Counted from the stretch's first letter, positions 32,176-41,317 are shown. The stretch: DNA of 64,000 nucleotides from Ignavibacteria bacterium (GCA_014654705.1 JACVZY010000106.1:83506-147505); one strand, 5' to 3'. The notes: generated by a model from the sequence alone, not told the origin. Numbers and translations are program-made.

Positions 32176-32388
32176 ATGGACGGCGCACAAATGCGTGAAA
32201 TACGCAAAAAAATGGGCTTGACACAAATACAGTTTGGCAGGCTTCTCGGTTTCTTGAATCCCAATACAATGATTTCCAACATGGAAAACGGGAAAGCACC
32301 TGTTACAAGCCAGACTGAGCGTTTGTGCAGATACATTGAAAAGTACGGCATATTACCGGAATATGTCAAAGAGATTACAGAAGGTTGA
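32176..32388 (+). CDS. XRE-family HTH regulator
   Basis: 70 aa, an HTH domain throughout: MREIRKKMGLTQIQFGRLLGF, PNTMISNMENGKAPVTSQTERL, then CRYIEKYGILPEY. A single-domain XRE protein that probably autoregulates and controls the HEPN operon through the shared palindromes. The gene is upstream of, and on the same strand as, the HEPN gene. Confidence 0.8.
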   Translation: MDGAQMREIRKKMGLTQIQFGRLLGFLNPNTMISNMENGKAPVTSQTERLCRYIEKYGILPEYVKEITEG

Positions 32389-32396
32389 AAAACATC

Positions 32397-32427
32397 TTGC
32401 ACCAAATATACATTTTTTGTATATTTG
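32397..32427 (+). promoter_or_regulatory. Promoter with overlapping operator for the HEPN/MNT-like operon
   Basis: TTG (32397-32399), exactly 20 bases, then TATATTTG (32420-32427): a consensus Bacteroidota promoter. A perfect 10-bp inverted repeat, CAAATATACA and TGTATATTTG (32403-32427), covers the -7 box and shares its core with 32071-32102, so the XRE protein could block polymerase. Confidence 0.75.
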
Positions 32428-32464
32428 AATCAAGCAAAAGCACACAAACTTCAAAAACAAGACA

Positions 32465-32836
32465 ATGACAAGCGAGTTTTGGAACAGAGCGCAAGAAAAC
32501 CTAAAGGCAGCAGAAATATTACTCGACAATGGACTTCTCAACGCAGCAGCCAACCGCGCTTATTATGCGGCGTACCATGCGGCTGCGGCACTGATTGAAG
32601 CAAAAGGACTGGAATACAACAGCGACCATAGGAAGGTACAGGCAGTGTTTAACGGCGAAATCTTGCGTCGTTCCAAGAATCTGCCGGGCGAATTACGTGG
32701 CTATCTTGCTACGATGCACGACATTCGAGCGATTGCAGACTACACCAAAAAAGAGGTTTCTAAGCGAATGGCAAACGAGCAGGTCAAGAAAGCACAATAT
32801 TTTCTCTCATGTATAGCGAAGGACTTGACACTATGA
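32465..32836 (+). CDS. HEPN domain protein, probable toxin
   Basis: 123 aa, helical. It carries the HEPN family motif Rx6H in NRAYYAAYHAA (R31, H38) and, later, IRAIADYTKK typical of UPF0332-like HEPN proteins. HEPN toxins are RNases or, paired with MNT partners, cut or modify tRNA. ATGA overlap with the next gene shows the pair is coexpressed; the promoter is under an inverted repeat. Confidence 0.8.
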   Translation: MTSEFWNRAQENLKAAEILLDNGLLNAAANRAYYAAYHAAAALIEAKGLEYNSDHRKVQAVFNGEILRRSKNLPGELRGYLATMHDIRAIADYTKKEVSKRMANEQVKKAQYFLSCIAKDLTL

Positions 32837-33105
32837 CGATACTGAATATCAATCACAAGCAAGAGGAACTCATTCAACACCTCTTTGAGCAAGTACACGA
32901 GCGGTTTCCGCAAATCACTCGTGAGGAAATCGGCGTAAGTCCTGAAGATAAGGAGCATTTATGGGTGTACATTGACGCTCCCCTTACCGACGATGAAAGT
33001 GTAGAATTGATGAACTATGCGGGCGCACTAACAGCAGATATTTTGATGGATACAGGGTACTGGATTTCATTAATGCCTCGTTTTTCAATGGAACACGCTT
33101 CATAA
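32833..33105 (+). CDS. Partner of the HEPN protein (MNT-like position, no GSxD)
   Basis: 90 aa from the ATG at 32833. Two halves: EELIQHLFEQVHERFPQIT and YIDAPLTDDESVELMNYAGALTADILMDTGY. The size and place match the antitoxin of HEPN-type systems, but the GSxRxD nucleotidyltransferase signature of MNT is absent, so it may be a different, non-catalytic antitoxin. It meets the integrase tail-to-tail (overlap of 6 bases at 33100-33105). Confidence 0.55.
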   Translation: MTILNINHKQEELIQHLFEQVHERFPQITREEIGVSPEDKEHLWVYIDAPLTDDESVELMNYAGALTADILMDTGYWISLMPRFSMEHAS

Positions 33106-34161
33106 AGTCGGCAGCTTCTTCACAGCGTCATCTTTGGTCTTGTCAATGATTTTGGCGTAAATGAGCGTGTTGCGCAGTTCGGTATGCCCAAGCAACTTTG
33201 AAACCGTCATAATATCCACGCCGTTATTAAGAGCAAGTGTGGCAAAGGTATGACGCGAACTGTGAAAGGACAGGCTCTTTGTCATTCCGGCGCGTGCAAA
33301 CCAGCGTTTGAGGTGTTTGTGCAAGTGTTGTTCGCTCAATAGCCCGAAAATAGGTTCGTCAGCTTTACCGCGTTGCACAGCGCCCAGAAACGCCAATGCA
33401 CTTGCCGAAAGCGGCATATATTCTTGCGTTGAGGTCTTTTGCTGTTTGAAAAACATTCTATCGCCCTTAATCTGCCCCCACGTCAGCGCCCGAACATCGG
33501 ATATACGCAGCCCGGTAAAACAGGCGAATAGGAATGCCCGTTTAACTTCCGGCGCATCACAGTCCGTAGCGTGAAGCATTTGTAATTCCTCAAATGTCAG
33601 ATACTCACGGCGACTTTCTTTCGTTGTTTCCAGTGTAGCGTAAATGCAAGGATTCGTCGCAATAATCTTACGCTTTACAGCGATATTCAGCGCCGCCTTG
33701 ATAGTTTCCATGTAGTGAACAAGCGTATTGTGGGCTACTTTATCTCGCAAGTAATCCTGAAACGACTCCACCCACGACGAGACCACATTACGAAATGGGA
33801 TAGGTTTTCCCTGCGTAAAGGCTTTGAGGTGGTAGTGCGTGTTTGTCCAGCGCTTGGCTCGTTTCTTTTCCTCGACGCACATGGAAAAAAACTGCATGAA
33901 ATCGGCGCTCATCTTGGAGCGGTCAATCTCGCCGTGTGCTTCGGCTTGGACTTCGAGAACGCGCTTGGCGTATATCTTTTTCGCTAGTTCAAGTGTTTGA
34001 TTGTCGGTATCTTTGTTGCCAGTAATGTACAGATGCAGATATTCCTTAACGCGCTTTCCGTTTTGGTGCGTATCAATGTACAGGTGAAACTGCCCGTTTT
34101 TCAGGGCTTTCTTTCGGAGGACGATATTCGCAGAAGCCGCGAGGGTAGATTTTTTCGCCAT
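33100..34161 (-). CDS. int: Tyrosine site-specific recombinase (phage integrase)
   Basis: 353 aa from the ATG at 34161; the longer frame upstream crosses the attachment site and is rejected. The arm-binding and core-binding domains (residues 1-180) precede the catalytic domain with the full set: R219 (FTGLRISD), K242 region, H300 and R303 (SFHSSRHTF), H326 (LLGHTE) and nucleophile Y335. It integrates and, with a directionality factor, excises the prophage at the tRNA. The only recombinase in the window. Confidence 0.95.
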   Translation of the reverse strand: MAKKSTLAASANIVLRKKALKNGQFHLYIDTHQNGKRVKEYLHLYITGNKDTDNQTLELAKKIYAKRVLEVQAEAHGEIDRSKMSADFMQFFSMCVEEKKRAKRWTNTHYHLKAFTQGKPIPFRNVVSSWVESFQDYLRDKVAHNTLVHYMETIKAALNIAVKRKIIATNPCIYATLETTKESRREYLTFEELQMLHATDCDAPEVKRAFLFACFTGLRISDVRALTWGQIKGDRMFFKQQKTSTQEYMPLSASALAFLGAVQRGKADEPIFGLLSEQHLHKHLKRWFARAGMTKSLSFHSSRHTFATLALNNGVDIMTVSKLLGHTELRNTLIYAKIIDKTKDDAVKKLPTL

Positions 34162-34287
34162 AGGGGGACGTGCAAGGGACGGAAGAGAGAAAAATTCATC
34201 AAAATTTAGAAAAGTAAATTTACCCAAAAGCCGCATAAAACCACGTATATTTTTCGTCGTTTTCTCTGAATTTTTCGGGTGTATATT

Positions 34288-34313
34288 CGAGGTTCGAGTC
34301 CTCTCACCCCGAC
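34288..34313 (+). other. Right attachment junction: 3' end of a tRNA, probably tRNA-Pro
   Basis: T-arm CGAGG-TTCGAGT-CCTCT (one terminal mismatch), then acceptor 3' strand CACCCCG and A-C. No 5' half is present on the left. CACCCCGA is the acceptor end of bacterial tRNA-Pro; other tRNAs with a CGGGGTG acceptor are possible. This is the duplicated fragment left by integration into a tRNA 3' end; the intact gene should be at the left junction. Confidence 0.8.
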
Positions 34314-34314
34314 G

Positions 34315-34338
34315 AAAGCCTAGCAAATGCTAGGCTTT
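34315..34338 (+). terminator. Host tRNA terminator
   Basis: AAAGCCTAGCA pairs with TGCTAGGCTTT (11 bp, tight loop) immediately after the tRNA fragment, followed by GTCGTTTC. It is the original terminator of the target tRNA gene. Confidence 0.8.
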
Positions 34339-34371
34339 GTCGTTTCTAGCAAAGACTAGTAGGTCGTCATA

Positions 34372-35760
34372 TCACTGCATCACAAACCATGTTCGCATCG
34401 TGCCTTTGCCCTTGATGTCTATTTCTCCGCGCTCTTCCAGGTTGAAGCGTAGAGAATCTGAATGCTGAAGCGCCACAAAAACTGCTTCAGAAATATGCAC
34501 TTTGCCTGCCTCACCGTGCGATTCCATGCGGCTCGCTGTGTTTACGGTATCTCCCCAGAGGTCATAGACAAATTTTTTCTGCCCTATCACGCCCGCTACC
34601 ACAGCGCCCGTGTGAACGCCAATGCGCACTGCCAACTTAATACCGGACTCTTGTGCAAAACGTTCTACCTCACCAAGCATTGCCAAGCCAAGCGCCACGA
34701 CTGCCTCAGCGTGGTCAGTACGCTCCTCCGGCACACCGCCCACGACCATATACGCATCGCCAATGGTTTTGATTTTTTCCAGACCATACTCTTCGGTCAA
34801 ACGGTCAAAAATAGAAAACACCCAATTCAGCATCTGCACGATTTCTACCGCCGAAGTCTCCGCCGAGAGTTTCGTAAAACCGACAATATCGGCAAACAGT
34901 ATCGTGGCTTCGAGGTGCAAATCCGCAATAAGCGTTTCACCGGACTTCAAGCGCTCCGCTATCGGCGCAGGCAGTACGTTAAGCAAAAGCTCCTCCGAGC
35001 GGCGCTGCTCTTCTTCCAGAGCGTGAAGGGTTTGCACAAGATTCGTATTGAGCGATTCCGCTTCTTCGTAGGCAACGGCAATTTCTTCATTGAGCGTTGC
35101 AATGCGAGTTCGCTCGCTCTCAATTTCCTTCCGTTGCAAAAACTCCCGCTTATAGGTGGCAAAATTCAAGTGCGTCGAAATGCCGGCAGCAATGGTACTC
35201 ATCGAGCAAACAAGCCACGTCTGCGGATGATATATTTCGATATTACCCGTCCGGGCAATAATCGTCATCCCGACACCAAAATTGACGGCGAGCTGAATCC
35301 AGCCAAATGTGGGATTACAGACAAGCCCGATACTCCAAATGAGTACAATCGCAATATAAACCGCCACAGGATTCAGGTGCTGCATGGCGATTAAATAGAG
35401 GAGCGAGTTTGCAAGCGCCAAAATTACCAACGAATGAACATAGACAAACACCACGTGGCGTGTGTTCATGCCTGCGGCGTGCTTTGGAACGAAGCGTTTC
35501 CCCGTCCAGAGCGAGCCAAGCAAAAAAATAATCATCACACTATGCGCCACGAACGCTCCCAGACGCGCTGTGGGATTAAGGTTCACAACGTTAATAACAT
35601 CCACCACCAAAATCATCATTGCATAGAGAACCGCCAGAAAGCGCATCACATCTTGTCCCCGTGAATAGCTGTACAAAAAGAATTCCTGCCAAAGCTCCGT
35701 GCGAAGCTCGGATGGAATCGTGCGGGTGTCGCGTCCGAAAAGGTGCTCTATTGCTTGCAT
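34372..35760 (-). CDS. Membrane class III adenylate cyclase
   Basis: 462 aa from the ATG at 35760; the open frame extends to a TTG at 35805, less likely. About six membrane helices (residues 50-225) lead into a coiled-coil linker (LNEEIAVAYEEAESLNTN) and the cyclase domain from about residue 275: LFADIVGFT with metal aspartate, KIKTIGDAYMVVGG with the ATP-selecting Lys, and YDLWGDTVNTASRM with the partner Asp and Asn-Arg. Converts ATP to cAMP. Not part of the prophage. Its signal is unknown. Confidence 0.88.
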   Translation of the reverse strand: MQAIEHLFGRDTRTIPSELRTELWQEFFLYSYSRGQDVMRFLAVLYAMMILVVDVINVVNLNPTARLGAFVAHSVMIIFLLGSLWTGKRFVPKHAAGMNTRHVVFVYVHSLVILALANSLLYLIAMQHLNPVAVYIAIVLIWSIGLVCNPTFGWIQLAVNFGVGMTIIARTGNIEIYHPQTWLVCSMSTIAAGISTHLNFATYKREFLQRKEIESERTRIATLNEEIAVAYEEAESLNTNLVQTLHALEEEQRRSEELLLNVLPAPIAERLKSGETLIADLHLEATILFADIVGFTKLSAETSAVEIVQMLNWVFSIFDRLTEEYGLEKIKTIGDAYMVVGGVPEERTDHAEAVVALGLAMLGEVERFAQESGIKLAVRIGVHTGAVVAGVIGQKKFVYDLWGDTVNTASRMESHGEAGKVHISEAVFVALQHSDSLRFNLEERGEIDIKGKGTMRTWFVMQ

Positions 35761-35805
35761 GGCATTGATTGGTTGTAAAATATACTTATTGAAGCTCTTC
35801 CCCAA

Positions 35806-38715
35806 CTACCGATAAAATCTATTGTCCTGCCGCGTGAGCTGCACATCACGTAATTGCCCCGTTTTGATACCCACACGGAAGAAGTAGCCCTGTACTGTCC
35901 CAAAAGGCTGCCAGCGAAAACTTAAATCCCAGCAATGCAGGTCTTTTTGCAGACTCAGTGTTGGCGAATTGACTTGTCCGGTGATAAGGTCAACATTGAA
36001 GGCAGTCGTGAAGCGCCATGTTTTTTCGATAACCAAATTCAAATTTGCTGAAAGCAAGGCACTCAGCGCTGCCGGACCGTTCGGAATGGGCGACGGCGTA
36101 TAGCTAAGTGTGCCGTTAATATCCGTGCTCCATTCCAAGCCAAAGGGCAGAAAACCAGGCGTGTTATCACCGAACACGTCCACTTGGTCGTAAGAATTAT
36201 CAAGACGCTGCTGGAATCGTGCGCCCATACCCGCTTCCTCGCCTTGCGCTTGTTGTTGAGTGGTGGTGTCGGTTGGCGCAGCACTGCCGGATGCTTGCAA
36301 ACCGCCTTGCAACTTGCTGTCGCGGGTATTTCCGGCAAGACGATAGGCGAGATTGAAATTCATGTTCGTAAGCCGCGCCAAGCCCTTACCCGCCTCTATG
36401 AGTGAGCGATTTACTTGCACAAGCGATACAGTCTCGCCCGTACGGACGGTATCTTGGTCATACACACTAAAATTAGCACTGCCGGAAAACTGAATAACAT
36501 CGGCAAAGGTATTGCTAAAACTCACGCCAATCGGGCTCCACTTCATCGAGTCAGCAGCTAGATTTACACTGCCGCCCACGTTTACTTGCATGAGTTGAAC
36601 AACTTTTTCCGCTGTGTCCTGTTGGATTTTCGCCTCGAAGTTATTGCCTAAAGACCAGTTTACATTAGCCTGCAAGGGTGAAGGAGTTCCGCCACCATCC
36701 AATGTATAGCGCGAGTAAACGACTTCTTGACCCTGCCCCTGCACCGCAGAGCTACCGGTTGTGACTGTGTAACGCCCCGCTAAATTCTGGTCATTCTGTA
36801 AATTCGGTTGGTAGCTGATACCAATAGACGGACGCACGGTATGGCGCAGCGAGTTAATGCCAAGAACACGCGGATTAGCAATGCCGTACAGCGTTGTGCC
36901 TAAACTAATTCCTGCATTTATGTTGTATTCACGAAAGAAGCCGTTTTCCGTTTCATCTTGAAAACTCACAGTTCCGTTGCTGCTAACGGGTGTTCGTGAA
37001 GTGATGCGGCGAAAATACCAGTTTTCATTATAGGAAATGTTGGGTTGCAGAACGAAATACCCCAATTTCGGTGCAATATTGATGCTGGGCGAATGGCTAA
37101 TACGAGCAGTGAAAGGATTGGCGATTGCTTTAGAGCGCCGTAGCTCACGTTCAACCAATGTTTCGCCTTGAATAGAATCTGCAGGCTGCACAAGGTCTGC
37201 CCGCGCATTGACGGCATAGGTAAAAGCAATATCCGTTAGCCACGAATCCGACGGAATAAGCGTACTGAGCGCCGGAATAGCTCGCGTGAGGTCGCGTACC
37301 GGGAAAACTTGCGGAATATTCGTGCCACCACTCAAGCTATTGTCAATTTGCCCTGTCACAACGTTTTGCACCCGTTGGTAATTCAGACTAAGCGGCAAAC
37401 CGTTGTCAAATTGGTGCGAAATGGAAAACTGCGAGTTAATCGTCTGCTGGGAGCGCTGCTGTATATTGAGTTGTGTTTGCTGATTATAGCCGTCCGAGCT
37501 AAGGTTTATTGAACCGCTCACCCGCGTCATCGGTGTAATTTCCCAACTGTGTTGCCAACCAATGCGCCAATTTTCCGTCGCAGGTGCAGTAGCACTAAAG
37601 CCACCGATACCATACGAAATATCCAGATTCCCGCTCAAACGCCTCCCAAAAGCATATCTGCCTTTGAAGTTCGACAGCCAGCCGCCTTTGGTGTAGAACG
37701 AGCCGGTAAGCTGTGCATCCAGATTATCGTTGATAGCCCAGTAGTAACCGAGGTTTTCAAAGGCAATGCCGCGCCCTGTTGTCGAGCCGATAGCACTGGC
37801 AAAAAACACTTGCGGAATCAGAATACCGGAGCGCCGTCCGGTCTTGTTTTCCACGAACAAACCAAAGGGAATGGCAAAAACAGGAATGTCGCTGAAGTAC
37901 ACAATCATCGGGTCGGCGAAGATGCGGTCTTGCGCAATGACCTTCATGCGTGGCGCTTTGAAGTAGAAGTGTGGGTGCGTCTTGTCGCAGGTCGTGTAGC
38001 AACCATCTTTGAGGAAGAAGGTGCTTTCGTCAATCCGCTTGACCTTTTCGCCAAAGAAAAAGCCCTCACCGAGCTTTGTCTCTGCAAGCGAGATTGTGCC
38101 ACGCTTTGTGCGAAAGTTATAGCTGAGTTCTGCGCCGTAAAATGTTTCGCCCTTATCAACAAATTTCGGAATCCCAATGACGCGCCCCGCTGAATCCCGT
38201 GCGTTTGCAGCCCGCATATATCCTTGCTCAAAAAAGAGTTCGATAATTTCTGCCGAGAGCGTCTGCCCTTCATTTTTCACGTAGGCATTGGAGCGAAGAC
38301 GCATTTTCCGTCCTTTGACCGAATAGGTGATAGAATCTTGTGCCGCAAAAGTAACAATGGTATCTATGCCGCTCCGGGCGCGGAGTGCAGAATCAGCTTT
38401 TGCGGCGGCACGGGTTTCGTCAGCACGAAGTTTGGCTTGCGCGGCGGAGTCAAGCGGAAGCGAAGCGTTGGTTGTTGATTGAAGCGTTGCATTGGTCTGA
38501 AGCGTTGCGGAAGAAGAGATATTTCCCCTCGTGTTACCCGTAGCCGTCGTACCCGTAGCGCTTGTAACCATGCGCAAACTGGAACGAGGAGCGGGAGTTT
38601 TTTTTGCGGGCTGCTGTGCGTAAAGAGCGCCAATGCTAGCTGTAGTGGCAAATGTGCATATGATGAACATCACGACAAATGCACGAGGAAGCTGATTCAT
38701 ACACAAGATATTCAT
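35806..38715 (-). CDS. lptD: LPS-assembly outer-membrane protein LptD
   Basis: 969 aa. Signal peptide, a low-complexity N-terminal linker (Ala/Thr-rich to about residue 115), then an LptA/OstA-like jellyroll (SITYSVKGRKMRLRSNAYVKNEGQTLSAEIIE) and a large beta-barrel with DGCYTTCDKTHPHFYFKAPRMKV, FAIPFGLFVENKTGRRSGILIP. It inserts lipopolysaccharide into the outer leaflet. The C-terminal strands end RLTRQDNRFYR-like. KdsB downstream in the window and the DUF4292 neighbour support an LPS-making diderm. Confidence 0.85.
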   Translation of the reverse strand: MNILCMNQLPRAFVVMFIICTFATTASIGALYAQQPAKKTPAPRSSLRMVTSATGTTATGNTRGNISSSATLQTNATLQSTTNASLPLDSAAQAKLRADETRAAAKADSALRARSGIDTIVTFAAQDSITYSVKGRKMRLRSNAYVKNEGQTLSAEIIELFFEQGYMRAANARDSAGRVIGIPKFVDKGETFYGAELSYNFRTKRGTISLAETKLGEGFFFGEKVKRIDESTFFLKDGCYTTCDKTHPHFYFKAPRMKVIAQDRIFADPMIVYFSDIPVFAIPFGLFVENKTGRRSGILIPQVFFASAIGSTTGRGIAFENLGYYWAINDNLDAQLTGSFYTKGGWLSNFKGRYAFGRRLSGNLDISYGIGGFSATAPATENWRIGWQHSWEITPMTRVSGSINLSSDGYNQQTQLNIQQRSQQTINSQFSISHQFDNGLPLSLNYQRVQNVVTGQIDNSLSGGTNIPQVFPVRDLTRAIPALSTLIPSDSWLTDIAFTYAVNARADLVQPADSIQGETLVERELRRSKAIANPFTARISHSPSINIAPKLGYFVLQPNISYNENWYFRRITSRTPVSSNGTVSFQDETENGFFREYNINAGISLGTTLYGIANPRVLGINSLRHTVRPSIGISYQPNLQNDQNLAGRYTVTTGSSAVQGQGQEVVYSRYTLDGGGTPSPLQANVNWSLGNNFEAKIQQDTAEKVVQLMQVNVGGSVNLAADSMKWSPIGVSFSNTFADVIQFSGSANFSVYDQDTVRTGETVSLVQVNRSLIEAGKGLARLTNMNFNLAYRLAGNTRDSKLQGGLQASGSAAPTDTTTQQQAQGEEAGMGARFQQRLDNSYDQVDVFGDNTPGFLPFGLEWSTDINGTLSYTPSPIPNGPAALSALLSANLNLVIEKTWRFTTAFNVDLITGQVNSPTLSLQKDLHCWDLSFRWQPFGTVQGYFFRVGIKTGQLRDVQLTRQDNRFYR

Positions 38716-38760
38716 ACATGACCCACACAGCTACAATCAAGAGAGGAAGATATTCAGACG

Positions 38761-39600
38761 TTAGAGCTTACGACGCTTTGCTTCCAAGGGCGGAAGAAAG
38801 CTATACTTTTGGTCTTTCAAGTTCGCTTCCACATTCCGGCATTGTACGCTAAAGGTGGCTTTGATGGCAGGAAAAAGCACAAAAGCATCCTGGGGAATAC
38901 TGATATTGTCACTGGTCGTAAAATTGCTGAATCGCGTGTGAACCAGTATTTCGCCATTTTTGTTTGTGCGCTTGAAGGAGGTGATATTTTCTGCTCTGTG
39001 GGAATAAACAACGCGCTCGGTAACACTATCTCGCACTCGCACAAAGACGTCTTCGCTATCGCTTGTGGCAGGTTCTGCCGTAAAGCCCGTAAAACCACCC
39101 GGCGCTTCGCCACGCAAGAAGCAGGCAATATCATTATGCGAAAGCGGTACACCAAGCCGTGTTTGGAAATTTTTGGGGCTAGGAATACCTTGGTAAACGG
39201 TGTTCGCCAAAGCGTCGTAGTAATTCATAAAGTCCGGTGTGGAACCGACTTTGGCAACAGCAATGTTGAACGGTCCTGTAACAGTCAGCAAGAGCGAATC
39301 GCGCTTGTAGAGCGACCCCACAAACTGTGCCTGCTGTTTTTTTCCATCTACTTCTACCGCGAGACTTCCTTCTGCTCGCAGAGCATTAAGGGCATTGGAA
39401 CGTTTCTCCATAGCCTGCTCGAGAACAAAATTGGCAGGTCGCTTGCCTTTGACAGTGGCTGTGGTAGTCGTGGACGACGACGCGCAGCCGTACGAAACAA
39501 GTACCAAAGCGCAAAGCCCGACCCCAATATGCTTGAGGGCAGAGAGGTGATGAAGATGGTGAACTTGTGCGGTTCGGACATTATTTTGTTGCTGTACCAT
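38761..39600 (-). CDS. DUF4292 lipoprotein (LolB-like fold)
   Basis: 279 aa from the ATG at 39600; a longer frame starts inside the TPR gene. Lipobox VSYGC after a hydrophobic stretch. The mature part (EKRSNALNALRAEGSLAVEVDGKKQQAQFVG, LLLTVTGPFNIAVAKVGS) is the DUF4292 pattern of Bacteroidota, related to LolA/LolB lipoprotein carriers. Twenty-base overlap with the TPR gene and 45 bases from lptD: one envelope-biogenesis operon. Confidence 0.75.
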   Translation of the reverse strand: MVQQQNNVRTAQVHHLHHLSALKHIGVGLCALVLVSYGCASSSTTTTATVKGKRPANFVLEQAMEKRSNALNALRAEGSLAVEVDGKKQQAQFVGSLYKRDSLLLTVTGPFNIAVAKVGSTPDFMNYYDALANTVYQGIPSPKNFQTRLGVPLSHNDIACFLRGEAPGGFTGFTAEPATSDSEDVFVRVRDSVTERVVYSHRAENITSFKRTNKNGEILVHTRFSNFTTSDNISIPQDAFVLFPAIKATFSVQCRNVEANLKDQKYSFLPPLEAKRRKL

Positions 39601-41317
39601 TCGAGAGACGCTCCTTTGCAGAATGACGATTTGGTTCTTTGCGGAGTGCTTCGCGCCATGCTTGGACGGCTTTTTCCTTCTCACCAAGTTTGTGATAGGC
39701 ATCGCCCAAATGCTCGTAAATTGTCGCGCTCACTTCGCCATTATCAATTGCTTGTAGAATATAAACTACTGCTTGTTTGTAATTGCCGCGTTGGTAGAGT
39801 ATCCAGCCCATCGTGTCCAGATATGACGGGTTCTTGGGTTCAGCCTTGAGCGCAGTCTCTATCATGGATTGAGCGCGGTCAAGCTGCAAATTGCGCTCGG
39901 AAAGCGAGTACGCATAGTTGTTGTTCGCCAAGGCGTTATTGGGGTCAATCTGCAACGCACGCTCGTAGGCGGCATCGGAAGCACGGAGGTTTCCGGTGGA
40001 ATTCTGCAAAATAGCCAGTTGGTTCCACGCATCGAGGTTATTGGTGTCAATTTTTACCGCCTGCTGTAAAACGGTAATAGCCCGTGCGACACTATCGCTT
40101 TGAGAAAGCCCTAAGCCCCACAGAAAATACAACTGCCCGTTGTTTGGGAAGCGCTTTACCGCTTGCTCCGCCACGCGCACCATATCGCCGACGCGCTGCT
40201 TCTGGAAATAAAATGCACAAATCTGCAATGGCACCTCAGGAATAGAATCCGACAGCGTGAGCGCATGGTCAAAATACGCATTGCTGCGCACAGTGCGCTC
40301 CAAGTGCCCAGCCAGTAAGCCGCACATAATCTGCACTTGCCACGATGTTGCGTATGCCGCTTTGTTCTTGAGTTCGAGGCGTTCCAAAAACTTATCGGCG
40401 CACGTGCGCGCAATGAGCGATTGGTCGAAACTCGTCAGCAAGCCATTGGCATACCGCACAGCAAGCGTAATAGCGTCGTTGTCGGTAATAACTAACTCCG
40501 ACGATTTGAAAAGTTCTAATCCCTGTTCGTATTTCTTCTGGAACATATACGCATCCATAAGCGTAAAGAGCACTGCTTGGTTCCCGGGCGAACTTTGTTG
40601 CAGTTTTTCCAGATATTCAAGCGATTTTGCACTATTGCCCTTCTGCGAATATAAATCCGCCAAGCGTGCCAGAATCATAGCATCGCTATCGTCGGACTCT
40701 TGCAAGAGTTGATTGTACAGGTCTATTGCCTTATCCACATCCCGCAATTCATAGAGACGTGCCAGCATAAAACGGTTCATCGTCTCCGGCGTGCGCGAAT
40801 CAAGGTATTGATAGACCGTAATTGCCTCATCCACGCGGAACTGCTGCACATAGAGTTCGCCAAGCAACTTATAGGCAAGCGTAAAACTGGAATCTTGCGT
40901 AATGGCGGTGCGGAGTTCTTCCAGTGCGAGATCTTGCTTATTCAGTTTCACATAGTTTTGTGCAATGGCAAAGTGAACAGCCGGAACATTATCATACCGA
41001 AGCGCCTGCTGAAACTCCAGAATTGCTTCCGCCGGACGCTCCTGCATTTGGAGCGTTGCACCCTTGATGTAGTAATCACGGGCTTTTCCGGGCTGATACT
41101 GCAAAGAATCCGCAAGAACTGGCGGCAAAGACACCACCGAGGCAGAGATAATACGGGCAGGCTGTTTTGCTGTGCTTTGCTGCACAGTGCTTTGCTGGTC
41201 TCGGCTGCGCTGCGACGTTTCTATTCCTCCCGAAGCACATGAACTTAGACTAAGAAACACACAAGCCAGCAGTACCGACAACAGCGATGCAGCAACGCTT
41301 GAAAACGCACGGCGCAT
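39581..41317 (-). CDS. Large TPR lipoprotein
   Basis: 578 aa from the ATG at 41317. Lipobox SLSSC near residue 27, then from about residue 70 to the end at least a dozen TPR units, e.g. EAILEFQQALRYDNVPAVHFAIAQNY, LALEELRTAI, AIDLYNQLLQESDDSDAMILARLADLY and the canonical DAAYERALQIDPNNALANNNYAYSL. A protein-interaction scaffold at the outer membrane or periplasm. First gene of the operon with the DUF4292 and lptD genes. Confidence 0.85.
   Translation of the reverse strand: MRRAFSSVAASLLSVLLACVFLSLSSCASGGIETSQRSRDQQSTVQQSTAKQPARIISASVVSLPPVLADSLQYQPGKARDYYIKGATLQMQERPAEAILEFQQALRYDNVPAVHFAIAQNYVKLNKQDLALEELRTAITQDSSFTLAYKLLGELYVQQFRVDEAITVYQYLDSRTPETMNRFMLARLYELRDVDKAIDLYNQLLQESDDSDAMILARLADLYSQKGNSAKSLEYLEKLQQSSPGNQAVLFTLMDAYMFQKKYEQGLELFKSSELVITDNDAITLAVRYANGLLTSFDQSLIARTCADKFLERLELKNKAAYATSWQVQIMCGLLAGHLERTVRSNAYFDHALTLSDSIPEVPLQICAFYFQKQRVGDMVRVAEQAVKRFPNNGQLYFLWGLGLSQSDSVARAITVLQQAVKIDTNNLDAWNQLAILQNSTGNLRASDAAYERALQIDPNNALANNNYAYSLSERNLQLDRAQSMIETALKAEPKNPSYLDTMGWILYQRGNYKQAVVYILQAIDNGEVSATIYEHLGDAYHKLGEKEKAVQAWREALRKEPNRHSAKERLSNGTATK

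Larger units (their letters stand above)
1..34313. mobile_element. Integrated tailed phage (prophage), right portion; left end outside the window
   Basis: A continuous block of phage genes (portal, terminase, tail fibres, amidase, DnaB helicase, switch, cargo, tyrosine integrase) ends at a tRNA 3'-end fragment at 34288-34313, the expected duplicated junction of an element integrated into a tRNA gene. The lytic genes are on the minus strand and the lysogenic cargo mostly on the plus strand. Major capsid, tape measure and most tail genes are absent here and should lie left of position 1, as should the intact tRNA gene. No interrupted essential phage gene is visible, so it may be functional; that is inference. 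Confidence 0.93.

Noticed and set aside
34162..34326. N-terminal extension of the integrase
   Set aside because: It would cross the attachment junction and tRNA fragment, so the sequence would change on integration.
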